This document shows, in pieces, positions 1 to 5,345 of a DNA stretch of 5,352 nucleotides. The number at the start of each line of letters is the position of its first letter. Positions within the stretch are counted from its first letter, which is position 1. Source of the stretch: a bacterium (GTDB lineage Bacteria; CG03); NCBI GenBank assembly GCA_013791675.1, contig VMTI01000187.1:1-5352 (forward strand), read 5' to 3'. The translations under genes and the position numbers were made by a program. The notes beneath the pieces are model-generated. The model was not told the origin of the DNA and searched no databases. It saw only the letters and a program-made list of their open reading frames with translations.

Positions 1-2
1 TC

Positions 3-80
3 TTGACAATGGGGAGTACTTTAGAGGAAGCAGATTTTTTACAAGCATTAGAAAAAATAAAAAAAAGGGAAGAAATGTAA
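3..80 (+). CDS. C-terminal end of an unidentified gene, cut by the left window edge
   Basis: The frame is open from the window edge to a TAA at 78-80 and gives 25 residues. They start LTMGSTLEEADFL and end with the charged tail EKIKKREEM. The segment is leucine-, glutamate- and lysine-rich and would form an amphipathic helix, as many bacterial C-termini do. The true start lies outside the window, and too little is visible to assign a family. An ATG at 9-11 is in frame, so a 23-residue peptide is possible, but a truncated longer gene is more likely. The next gene is 195 bp downstream behind its own promoter candidate, so the two are probably not one operon. Confidence 0.45.
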   Translation: MTMGSTLEEADFLQALEKIKKREEM

Positions 81-213
81 ATAACCCCGGACCTTGACCA
101 TTCTCGGCTGGCAGGCATTTCGACATTTCACTCTTTTTATTCAAAACTGCAGTAATAATTACACCATAAAAAAGTGCTCTCTCTTGGAGATATGAGAAAT
201 TTAGCTTGTCATT

Positions 214-222
214 TGGTATAAT
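214..222 (+). promoter_or_regulatory. Extended -10 promoter candidate for the exonuclease cluster
   Basis: TGGTATAAT matches the extended -10 consensus TGnTATAAT exactly, with the core TATAAT at 217-222. No good -35 hexamer sits 16-18 bp upstream (GAGAAA at 194-199), which is tolerated when the TG extension is present. Transcription would begin near 229, leaving a leader of about 45 nt before the ATG at 276. That leader contains the palindrome at 239-269. Confidence 0.5.
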
Positions 223-238
223 CGTATCATGAATAATG

Positions 239-269
239 AAAAAAATGCAGGACGTCCCCATTCTTTTTT
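239..269 (+). repeat. Imperfect palindrome centred on GGACGTCC in the leader
   Basis: GGACGTCC at 250-257 is a perfect 8-bp palindrome. Beyond a small asymmetric interior loop (CA at 248-249 against C at 258), symmetry continues: AATG at 244-247 pairs with CATT at 259-262, and the A-run 239-242 pairs with T's at 264-267 across one mismatch. The element therefore looks like a hairpin with an A-tract on one side and a T-tract on the other. It lies between the promoter candidate and the exonuclease start. It could be a weak terminator/attenuator, a protein-binding palindrome or a dispersed REP-like element; the sequence alone does not decide. Confidence 0.4.
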
Positions 270-275
270 AATGAT

Positions 276-800
276 ATGAAAAATTTTGTAGCGATTGATT
301 TTGAGACGGCGGACCACGGGCACGACAGCGCCTGCGCGATTGGGATTGTCAGGGTGGAGGGCGGCAGGATTACGGAGTCGACGCATTACCTGATACGGCC
401 GCCGCGACGGGATTTTATGTTCACTTATGTGCACGGTATTACGTGGGATGATGTGAAGGACGAGCCGACATTCGCCGAGCTTTGGCCGGAAATAGGGCGG
501 AAGCTCGCCGGAGCGCACTATCTCGCGGCGCACAATAAGGGATTTGACAGAACTGTGCTGAGGGTGTGCTGTGAAAACGCGGGAGTGGAAATGCCGAGCG
601 CGCCGTTTATATGCACTGTGCAGGCGTCAAGAAAAATACTGGATATCAGGCCGGCTACGCTGGATAACGTGTGCAGGGTGCTGAGGATAAAGCTGAAACA
701 TCATGACCCGCTATCGGACGCGAATGCGTGCGCCAGAATAGTGTTAAAGGCGAGGGAGACGGACCAGCCGGCGTTTGATAAATTTTTAGAATGCCTGTAA
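276..800 (+). CDS. DnaQ-like DEDDh 3'-5' exonuclease
   Basis: This 174-residue protein belongs to the RNase T/DnaQ exonuclease fold, which removes nucleotides from DNA or RNA 3' ends using two metal ions. All acidic motifs are visible. Exo I is AIDFET with D8 and E10. Exo II is AAHNKGFD with D91. Exo III is HDPLSD with H143 and D148, and the histidine marks the DEDDh subclass. The protein is essentially one exonuclease domain, with no helicase, polymerase or BRCT extension, so it is a stand-alone nuclease and not necessarily the replicative epsilon subunit. The ATG at 276 is the only start codon after the in-frame stop at 237-239. It has no convincing Shine-Dalgarno site, so translation may be weak or depend on the leader. 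It is the first gene of a tight cluster, with a 30-bp gap to the next gene. Its substrate (DNA repair, RNA or oligonucleotides) cannot be read from the sequence. Confidence 0.9.
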   Translation: MKNFVAIDFETADHGHDSACAIGIVRVEGGRITESTHYLIRPPRRDFMFTYVHGITWDDVKDEPTFAELWPEIGRKLAGAHYLAAHNKGFDRTVLRVCCENAGVEMPSAPFICTVQASRKILDIRPATLDNVCRVLRIKLKHHDPLSDANACARIVLKARETDQPAFDKFLECL

Positions 801-830
801 TGCGGGCGTGAAAATGGCGGGGCAGCAGTT

Positions 831-1322
831 ATGAAAATAGAAATAGCGCGGAGTGCGAGGCGAAGAAGAACGGTGGGCGCCCGTCTTGCCGGGGATACAA
901 TGCATGTAAAGGCGCCGGCGGGGATGCCGGAAAATAAACTGGCGGAGATTATTGAAGGTTTTCAAAAAAGATTTGAAAGACAAAAACTCAGGAAAGCGCT
1001 TAACAGGGAGCAAACACTGAATGATATTTTTGAGAGGCTGAATAAAAAATATTTTACGGGGAATTTGAGTGTTAAGTCAATTAAATATGTTACAAACCAG
1101 CGGAAGAAATACGGCTGCTGTAATTTCCGGACAAAGACAATCCGTATTTCACACATTCTTGCCGAGATGCCGGAATGGGTGCGGGATTATGTCGTTGTGC
1201 ACGAGATGGCGCATCTCATAGAGCCGAATCACAGCAAGGCATTCTGGGATATCGCGCACCGTTACAAGCTGGCGGAAAGAGCGCGGGGATATCTTATGGC
1301 TAAGGGAATGAAAACGGATTGA
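831..1322 (+). CDS. YgjP/DUF45-type zinc metallopeptidase, short form
   Basis: This 163-residue protein carries the gluzincin signature VVHEMAHLIEPNHSKAFW. H124 and H128 of HEMAH are zinc ligands and E125 is the general base. A conserved acidic/histidine segment follows (E131, H134). The spacing and surrounding residues match the YgjP-like (DUF45, COG1451) group, which is related to the SprT/WSS1 type of DNA-protein crosslink proteases. The N-terminal part (IARSARRRRTVGARL, then a KAPAGMPE segment) is the family's beta region. E. coli YgjP-type members are longer, roughly 230 residues; a shorter class of about 160-170 residues exists, so this is probably full length. GCGGGG at 817-822 lies 8 nt before the ATG as a Shine-Dalgarno site. 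There is no signal peptide or membrane segment, so it is cytoplasmic. It lies 30 bp after the exonuclease and overlaps the macro-domain gene by 4 bp. The fold assignment is firm, but its physiological substrate is unknown. Confidence 0.88.
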   Translation: MKIEIARSARRRRTVGARLAGDTMHVKAPAGMPENKLAEIIEGFQKRFERQKLRKALNREQTLNDIFERLNKKYFTGNLSVKSIKYVTNQRKKYGCCNFRTKTIRISHILAEMPEWVRDYVVVHEMAHLIEPNHSKAFWDIAHRYKLAERARGYLMAKGMKTD

Positions 1323-1846
1323 GAATAGAAATAATACAGGCTGATATAACGCTGCTTAAAGTGGACGTTATCGTTAACGCGGCCAACATCACATTATGCG
1401 GGGGAGGCGGGGTTGACGGCGCGATTCACAGAGCTGCCGGCGCGGAGCTGCTGGCTGAGTGCCGCACTTTGAAAGGCTGCGAAACAGGGCGCGCTAAAAT
1501 AACAAAGGGCTACAAACTGCCGGCAAAGTATGTGATTCATACGGTCGGCCCCGTGTGGCGCGGCGGGAATAAAAATGAGGACACATTGCTGGCGTCGTGC
1601 TATCGGGAATGTCTGGCGCTGGCAAATGAGTACAAGCTGAAATCAATAGCATTTCCGGCAATCAGCTGCGGCGTTTACAGGTTCCCCATACCAAAGGCGT
1701 GTGATATCGCAATTCGGGAAATATCGGAAAATGCGGGCAACACTTCAATTGAGCATATTATCTTTGCGTGCTTCGGTCATGAAGTTGAAGAAGCTCTTAA
1801 TGCCAGCCTGGAAAAATATGAAAAAGAACACACTTCAGGGGAATAG
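1319..1846 (+). CDS. Macro-domain protein, MacroD/YmdB-type O-acetyl-ADP-ribose deacetylase
   Basis: This 175-residue single macro domain is close to the 177 residues of E. coli YmdB. Such proteins bind ADP-ribose; MacroD-type members hydrolyse O-acetyl-ADP-ribose and remove mono-ADP-ribose from acidic residues. Visible motifs are QADIT (D9, adenine contact), VNAAN (N20, N23), GGGGVDGAIH at 28-37 with the candidate catalytic D33, HTVGPVW at 74-80, and FPAISCGVYRFP at 112-123, the diphosphate-binding loop with the aromatic Y120. All residues expected for an active hydrolase of this type appear present. The start is TTG at 1319, overlapping the TGA of the metallopeptidase gene (TTGA), with AAGGG at 1302-1306 upstream. 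No later start would preserve the domain. The overlap implies translational coupling, so the protein is likely made with its upstream neighbours. It could reverse ADP-ribosylation by a toxin or transferase, or clear sirtuin products; no transferase is visible in this window. Confidence 0.92.
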   Translation: MRIEIIQADITLLKVDVIVNAANITLCGGGGVDGAIHRAAGAELLAECRTLKGCETGRAKITKGYKLPAKYVIHTVGPVWRGGNKNEDTLLASCYRECLALANEYKLKSIAFPAISCGVYRFPIPKACDIAIREISENAGNTSIEHIIFACFGHEVEEALNASLEKYEKEHTSGE

Positions 1847-1897
1847 CGGTTAAGGGATGAATAATCTTTGTCTACTTGTCTAAACCGCGTCGCTGAA

Positions 1898-1927
1898 TTT
1901 TCAAATCCCTGCCAAATCTGCTAAAAT
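1898..1927 (+). promoter_or_regulatory. Promoter candidate for the AlbA_2 regulator gene
   Basis: TTTTCA at 1898-1903 (4 of 6 to the -35 consensus), an 18-bp spacer and TAAAAT at 1922-1927 (5 of 6) preceded by TG at 1919-1920 form a reasonable sigma70-type promoter. Transcription would start near 1934, about 20 nt before the ATG at 1953. The 106-bp gap after the macro-domain gene supports a separate transcription start. Confidence 0.4.
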
Positions 1928-1952
1928 AAATTCATGGGAGAACAGGAATAAT

Positions 1953-3503
1953 ATGAATCTGCCGATAAACATTAATGACCTTCTAACAGCGCGCACTGTG
2001 GAGTGGGAGCGGCTTGAATTCAAGAAGGGCTGGAACCCCGAGAATGTTCTTCACACATTATGCGCTTTTGCGAATGATTTTCATAATCTTGGCGGTGGCT
2101 ATGTGATTATCGGAGTCGCGGAGAAAAACGGACGTGCCGTTTTACCGCCGAAGGGATTAAAAAATAATCAGATTGATAATATCCAAAAACAAATTGTTGA
2201 CCTCGGCCATAAAATTCAGCCGTATTATCATCCGATAATCGCGCCGTGTGAAGTTGACGGCAAGACAATTTTGGTATTGTGGGCGTCGGGAGGACAGACC
2301 CGTCCGTATAAAGCGCCGGTTTCCTTGAGCAAAAAAAACAAAGAGTATGCGTATTACATACGTAAAGGTTCGTCCACCGTTCGCGCCCAGCATCAGGATG
2401 AAGTGGAATTAATAGGCTTGGCGGCAACAGTTCCCTTTGATGATAGAATCAATCAGCGCGCCTCAGTCGGTGATATTGACCTCGGTTTAATCCGTTCATA
2501 TCTTCAACAGGTCGGCAGCGATCTTTTCGCCGAGTCCCCGAAGATGGATTTTATTGAACTTTGCCGCAGGATGAATATTATTGACGGCCCCGATGAATTT
2601 ATCAGGCCCCGCAATGTTGGTTTGCTATTTTTTAACGAACAGCCTGACAAGTTTTTTCCGCAGACACAGATAGATGTTGTGCATTTTCCCGACGGTCCCG
2701 GGGCGGATTCGTTTACTGAGAAAACTTTTAAGGGCCCCGTTAACAAGATGCTGGCTGACGCGCTGAATCATATTAAATCCCAATTTATTAAGGAAAATAT
2801 TCAGAAGTTTCCGGACAGGGCGGAAGCCGAACGCCGTTTTAATTATCCCTATGTCGCAATTGAAGAGGCGCTGACTAATGCGGTATATCATCGTTCTTAT
2901 GAAATTCGCGAGCCGATTGAAGTGCGTATATTGCCGGACAGTATCACCATCGGCAGTTTTCCCGGGCCCGACAGATCCATTACGGATAAAGACATCAAAA
3001 AATATAGTTTAGTATCCCGAAGATATCGTAACCGCAGGATAGGTGACTTCTTAAAAGAACTTGATATGACCGAGGGAAAAGGGACAGGATTCCCAAAGAT
3101 TTTGCGGGCGCTCAAAAAGAACGAATCCCCGCGGTTGATTTTTCATACCGACGAAGACCGTAGCTATTTTGTTGTGGAATTGCCCATTCAGCCGAAATTT
3201 AGGAAAAAAGAAAAGCTATCCGCGAAAGTAGGGGCAGAGTCAGGGGCCCAGTCAAGGGCCCAGTCAAGGGCCCAGTCAGAAAGGATATTAGGTGCGCTTG
3301 CAAAGTTCCCGCTATCTATGTTTGAAATAGTTAAAGTCTTGGGCTTAAAAAGTAAAACTGGTGCGTTAAAGAGGGCAGTTAATGATTTGCTGTCAGTAAA
3401 ATATGTTGAATATACTCTTCCGGACAAGCCCACCAGTCGCCTGCAGAAATACCGACTGACAAAGAAAGGGGCTGATTCCCTGAAAAAACAGGGGAAGAAA
3501 TAA
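1953..3503 (+). CDS. AlbA_2 (Schlafen-like) putative regulator with GHKL-type ATPase domain and C-terminal winged helix
   Basis: This 516-residue protein has the layout of the bacterial group annotated as ATP-dependent DNA helicase-related transcriptional regulators. Residues about 12-150 form the AlbA_2/Schlafen-like domain: WERLEFKKGW at 18-27, GGGYVIIGVAE at 47-57 and YYIRKGSSTVRA at 134-145. The linker FDDRINQRA at 162-170 and a helical middle follow. Residues about 300-412 are a GHKL-like ATPase domain (HATPase_c_4) with an N-box-like EEALTNAVYHR at 304-314 and a glycine turn EGKGTGFPKI at 374-383. A short repeat linker (427-442) leads to a winged helix at about 443-510. Despite the usual name there are no helicase motifs. 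AGGA at 1944-1947, 5 nt before the ATG, supports the start. Members are thought to act in the cytoplasm as nucleic-acid-binding regulators, and some lie near toxin or defence genes. The TIM-barrel gene begins 43 bp downstream and may share its transcript. The exact ligand is unknown. Confidence 0.85.
   Translation: MNLPININDLLTARTVEWERLEFKKGWNPENVLHTLCAFANDFHNLGGGYVIIGVAEKNGRAVLPPKGLKNNQIDNIQKQIVDLGHKIQPYYHPIIAPCEVDGKTILVLWASGGQTRPYKAPVSLSKKNKEYAYYIRKGSSTVRAQHQDEVELIGLAATVPFDDRINQRASVGDIDLGLIRSYLQQVGSDLFAESPKMDFIELCRRMNIIDGPDEFIRPRNVGLLFFNEQPDKFFPQTQIDVVHFPDGPGADSFTEKTFKGPVNKMLADALNHIKSQFIKENIQKFPDRAEAERRFNYPYVAIEEALTNAVYHRSYEIREPIEVRILPDSITIGSFPGPDRSITDKDIKKYSLVSRRYRNRRIGDFLKELDMTEGKGTGFPKILRALKKNESPRLIFHTDEDRSYFVVELPIQPKFRKKEKLSAKVGAESGAQSRAQSRAQSERILGALAKFPLSMFEIVKVLGLKSKTGALKRAVNDLLSVKYVEYTLPDKPTSRLQKYRLTKKGADSLKKQGKK
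3231..3278 (+). repeat. Four in-frame 12-bp tandem repeats in the AlbA_2 gene
   Basis: Four head-to-tail 12-bp units run at 3231-3242, 3243-3254, 3255-3266 and 3267-3278. The last two are identical (AGGGCCCAGTCA), the second differs by one base, and the first (GGGGCAGAGTCA) differs from the second at two. They encode GAES-GAQS-RAQS-RAQS at residues 427-442. Each of the last three units contains the palindrome GGGCCC. Because 12 is a multiple of three, copy-number change keeps the frame and alters only the length of the linker between the ATPase domain and the winged helix. Confidence 0.9.
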
Positions 3504-3546
3504 TGGCTGAAATTTGGTTGAACTTTTGAGGCTGTTGATCTAAATT

Positions 3547-4773
3547 ATGTCTTACAAATATAAAGAAATAAAAGAAATTTTATCCCAATTAAATATATCA
3601 AGAATTCCATTTATAGGCCCGGCCTTGTGTGATAAAGCAGAAGGTGATGAAAATTATGATATCCCCGCGGACTTGAATAGATATTATATTCCGGTTTATA
3701 AAAAATATCTTTCATCAATAGAGAATGAAGAATATCCGTTTTTTTTTGGCGAACTTCAGCCGGAAACAGAATGGGTGAATTTTAACGGCGAGATAAATAA
3801 GCAGAACCCCTGGTATAAATATTATTTAAAACCGGATAAAAACATTCATTTTGGTTTACATCTTTCCATAAAGCCCGCCCGTGTGGGCTCTACCGACGAA
3901 AAAGAAATTGAATACACTCTGAATAATAGATATCACGAAATTGACTTTGGTGAAAGAATAGGCGTGAAATATTATGTCCTGCATATTTCGCAGGATAATT
4001 TTATAGGGACTGACGCGAATTATAAAGCAGCTGTCTTTGTGCTGAAAAAAACCATAGAATATCTGGCGGCAAAAAAAACTTCCGCTTATGTCCTTATTGA
4101 AAATATAGAATATCCAAAATACCCGTCCACACCGCAGGAATTATGCTGGTGGGTGAATAAAATAAAAGAATTTGAGGGAAGCGATAAACTTTCTTTCGGA
4201 GTAATGCTGGATGTGGCGCATCTCTGGAAAAGTCGCGGGGATATAATCAGGACGATAAAGGAAGGGAATATCGGACGGCTGCCTGACTGGATAAAAGAAG
4301 AAAAGGATATTATTTTCCAACCGTTTCATGATTTATTGAATTATACATTAAAAACCCGTCTATCAGAAATACCTGTAATCGGTTTTCAGATCGGCGGCTG
4401 TTATGGTGTTGAGACACATTTAATTCCCGGTATGCGGGTGGATGACGACCCGGAATTGACCGACATTTCCATCCGGAGATTTTATGATGAAAATATTGAG
4501 ATGAATCTTAAAACAACAATTAAAAATATTGTCCAATATTATTTTGATTCTTTTAGAAATTATCCGTCGCTGAATAAAACGGTACACCGCCCGCTTTATA
4601 TAGTTACAGAATCATATATTTCAAAACAACACTCCGAAAAACATTCGCTCAGATATCCAAATGTCTTAAAAGGTGTTAAAGCAATCAGGGATTATCTGGT
4701 GCAATATATGGAAAAACTGGATTATAAGTCCAGGGCCCGGGCGCGGGTGTATGAGTATTTCAAAAAAAGGTAA
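3547..4773 (+). CDS. Metal-binding TIM-barrel protein of the xylose isomerase/endonuclease IV/MNIO (DUF692) superfamily; function unknown
   Basis: This 408-residue soluble protein shows a series of barrel-strand ends bearing likely metal ligands: HFGLH (H101, H105), YVLHISQD (H146), VLIENIEY (E185, N186), MLDVAHLW (D222, H225), IGFQIGG (Q281), VETHLIPG (E289, H291) and YIVTES (E355). The EN, DxxH and D/ExH series resembles the ligands of endonuclease IV. The IEN, LDV-H and late TH motifs also recall DUF692/MNIO iron enzymes, which oxidise cysteines in ribosomal peptides. Q281 stands where a histidine is usual. At 408 residues it is longer than typical endonuclease IV or MNIO proteins (around 270-300), with extra loops at about 28-95 and 228-275. 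The ATG at 3547 follows an in-frame stop at 3541-3543; GAGG at 3528-3531 is 15 nt away, so the ribosome site is poor. The gene is AT-richer than the exonuclease cluster and lies 43 bp after the AlbA_2 gene. No RiPP precursor or recognition-element partner was seen. The superfamily is fairly likely; the reaction is unknown. Confidence 0.6.
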   Translation: MSYKYKEIKEILSQLNISRIPFIGPALCDKAEGDENYDIPADLNRYYIPVYKKYLSSIENEEYPFFFGELQPETEWVNFNGEINKQNPWYKYYLKPDKNIHFGLHLSIKPARVGSTDEKEIEYTLNNRYHEIDFGERIGVKYYVLHISQDNFIGTDANYKAAVFVLKKTIEYLAAKKTSAYVLIENIEYPKYPSTPQELCWWVNKIKEFEGSDKLSFGVMLDVAHLWKSRGDIIRTIKEGNIGRLPDWIKEEKDIIFQPFHDLLNYTLKTRLSEIPVIGFQIGGCYGVETHLIPGMRVDDDPELTDISIRRFYDENIEMNLKTTIKNIVQYYFDSFRNYPSLNKTVHRPLYIVTESYISKQHSEKHSLRYPNVLKGVKAIRDYLVQYMEKLDYKSRARARVYEYFKKR

Positions 4774-4825
4774 TTCGCTTATCGCCCTTCGTCTGGGCGG
4801 CGTTCAAAGTAATAAAATAGAAATA

Positions 4826-4864
4826 GGGGATAATTAGTAAATAAATTACCTCCGTCCCTTTTTT
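4826..4864 (+). terminator. Possible terminator between the convergent genes
   Basis: GGGGATAATT (4826-4835) can pair with AATTACCTCC (4844-4853) around an 8-nt loop, with one A-C mismatch and one G-U pair. A run of six T's (4859-4864) follows after GTCCC. The 5-nt gap before the T-run is larger than ideal. A second short hairpin, CGCCC (4783-4787) with GGGCG (4795-4799), lies just after the TIM-barrel stop but has no T-run. The 98-bp gap separates the plus-strand block from the minus-strand genes, where termination is expected. Confidence 0.35.
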
Positions 4865-4871
4865 GGTTTTC

Positions 4872-5024
4872 TTATTTAACGAGTTCCATTTTTACTTTAC
4901 CGTCAACCCATATTGCTACAGGCCGTCCGGCTTTTTTATGCTCAGCCATAACTTTTTTAACAGCTGCTTCCATGGCGCACATGGCTTTTTCGTGTAGTGT
5001 CATACGTTTTTTTGGTTTTTTCAT
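4872..5024 (-). CDS. Small basic protein, putative partner of a zeta-toxin-like kinase
   Basis: This intact 50-residue frame runs from ATG (5024-5022) to TAA (4874-4872). It has a lysine-rich start (MKKPKKRM), a helical middle with EAAVKKVMAEHKKAG (residues 19-33), then RPVAIWVDGKVKMEL (34-48), which looks like two short strands. This 'H-K-K-x-G-R-P-x-x-x-W-x-D-G-K-V' pattern is recalled from small proteins encoded directly after zeta-toxin-like ATPases. A strong Shine-Dalgarno site, AGGAG (complement of 5032-5036), lies 7 nt before the start. The start overlaps the stop of the upstream kinase relic as ATGA, showing they were once a coupled pair. An antitoxin role is inference. With the kinase broken, it may be a survivor under relaxed selection, although its frame is undamaged. 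Confidence 0.7.
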   Translation of the reverse strand: MKKPKKRMTLHEKAMCAMEAAVKKVMAEHKKAGRPVAIWVDGKVKMELVK

Positions 5025-5202
5025 AAATTGACTCCTGCTTTCAAAGACATTTGTTCTGGAGAAAACGGCGCAAGCCCATGTGCGATAAGGTCGGCGTTTA
5101 TAAAATTAGGGCATTTGGCATAGACGGGTAAAAACTCTGTAGCAAAGGTAGTTTTACCGGAGCCGTTAGGGCCGCAATTATGTAAACATTCTTTTTTTTC
5201 AT
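5021..5202 (-). pseudogene. Truncated, frameshifted zeta-toxin-like P-loop kinase (AAA family ATPase) remnant
   Basis: From ATG (5202-5200) the frame reads MKKKNVYIIA and then leaves the family sequence inside the P-loop. After shifting by one base, the other frame continues NGSGKTTFATEFLP, then FINADLIAHGLAPFSPEQ, and ends in LKAGVNL and TGA at 5023-5021. Joined together this is the N-terminal 60 residues of a zeta-like kinase with Walker A GPNGSGKTT and the NAD substrate-site motif. The shift is explained by one missing G/C in the GGGCCC expected near 5170-5174 (GGGCCG observed). Intact relatives are far longer, and everything after the SPEQ region, including the rest of the kinase core, is missing, so an internal deletion joined the N-terminus to the end of the gene. 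Zeta toxins phosphorylate UDP-GlcNAc and are paired with an antitoxin. This copy cannot be active. The ATGA junction with the small partner gene is retained. Confidence 0.75.
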
Positions 5203-5255
5203 TGACTTATTGTACCTAACCTGCATTATTCATACTCCCTGGAAAAAATAAAATT

Positions 5256-5345
5256 TTAGGATTTAATGGCAAAAATCCCATTTGATAATAGCATTTTTTC
5301 TTGATTATAAAGACTGTCATCGAAAATCCAACTATTTTCTGGTTC
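5256..5345 (-). pseudogene. Possible C-terminal scrap of another minus-strand gene
   Basis: After an in-frame stop (complement of 5346-5348), 29 codons read EPENSWIFDDSLYNQ and then EKMLLSNGIFAIKS before TAA at 5258-5256. The WIFDD-type composition looks protein-like, yet no start codon precedes it, so it could be the frameshifted end of a gene beyond the window. A different frame on the same strand is open to the window edge and ends with SMNNAG at a TAG near 5216, and one of the two must be spurious. No family is claimed. Confidence 0.2.
5304..5331 (-). promoter_or_regulatory. Weak promoter candidate for the kinase relic and small gene
   Basis: On the minus strand a perfect TATAAT (complement of 5304-5309) has TTGGAT (complement of 5326-5331) 16 bp upstream, matching only TTG of the -35 consensus. 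Transcription would start near 5298 and reach the relic's ATG after about 95 nt. The site overlaps the possible coding scrap, so only one of these readings is likely to be functional. Confidence 0.25.

Noticed and set aside
206..222. TTGTCA at 206-211 as the -35 box for TATAAT at 217-222
   Set aside because: The spacer is only 5 bp, far from 16-18 bp; the extended -10 explanation is better.
201..533. Minus-strand 110-codon open frame over the start of the exonuclease gene
   Set aside because: It lies antisense to a gene with clear DEDDh motifs, has low-complexity, arginine-rich composition and no recognisable domain; it is a frame shadow.
1846..1910. Inverted repeats GCGGTT (1846-1851)/AACCGC (1883-1888) and AGGGAT (1853-1858)/ATCCCT (1905-1910) after the macro-domain gene
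   Set aside because: The stems are only 6 bp with long loops (31 and 46 nt), interlock with each other and have no T-run, so they do not make a credible terminator or riboswitch.
2107..3433. Several minus-strand open frames of 72-106 codons opposite the AlbA_2 gene
   Set aside because: All are antisense to a well-supported domain protein and show no motifs. The one over the repeats (DWALDWALDW) merely reflects the 12-bp repeat on the other strand.
3503..3529. Eight-codon mini-ORF MAEIWLNF directly after the AlbA_2 stop, with GGGGAAG upstream
   Set aside because: It is too short to support as a gene; the GGGGAAG lies in the end of the AlbA_2 coding sequence and there is no evidence of translation.
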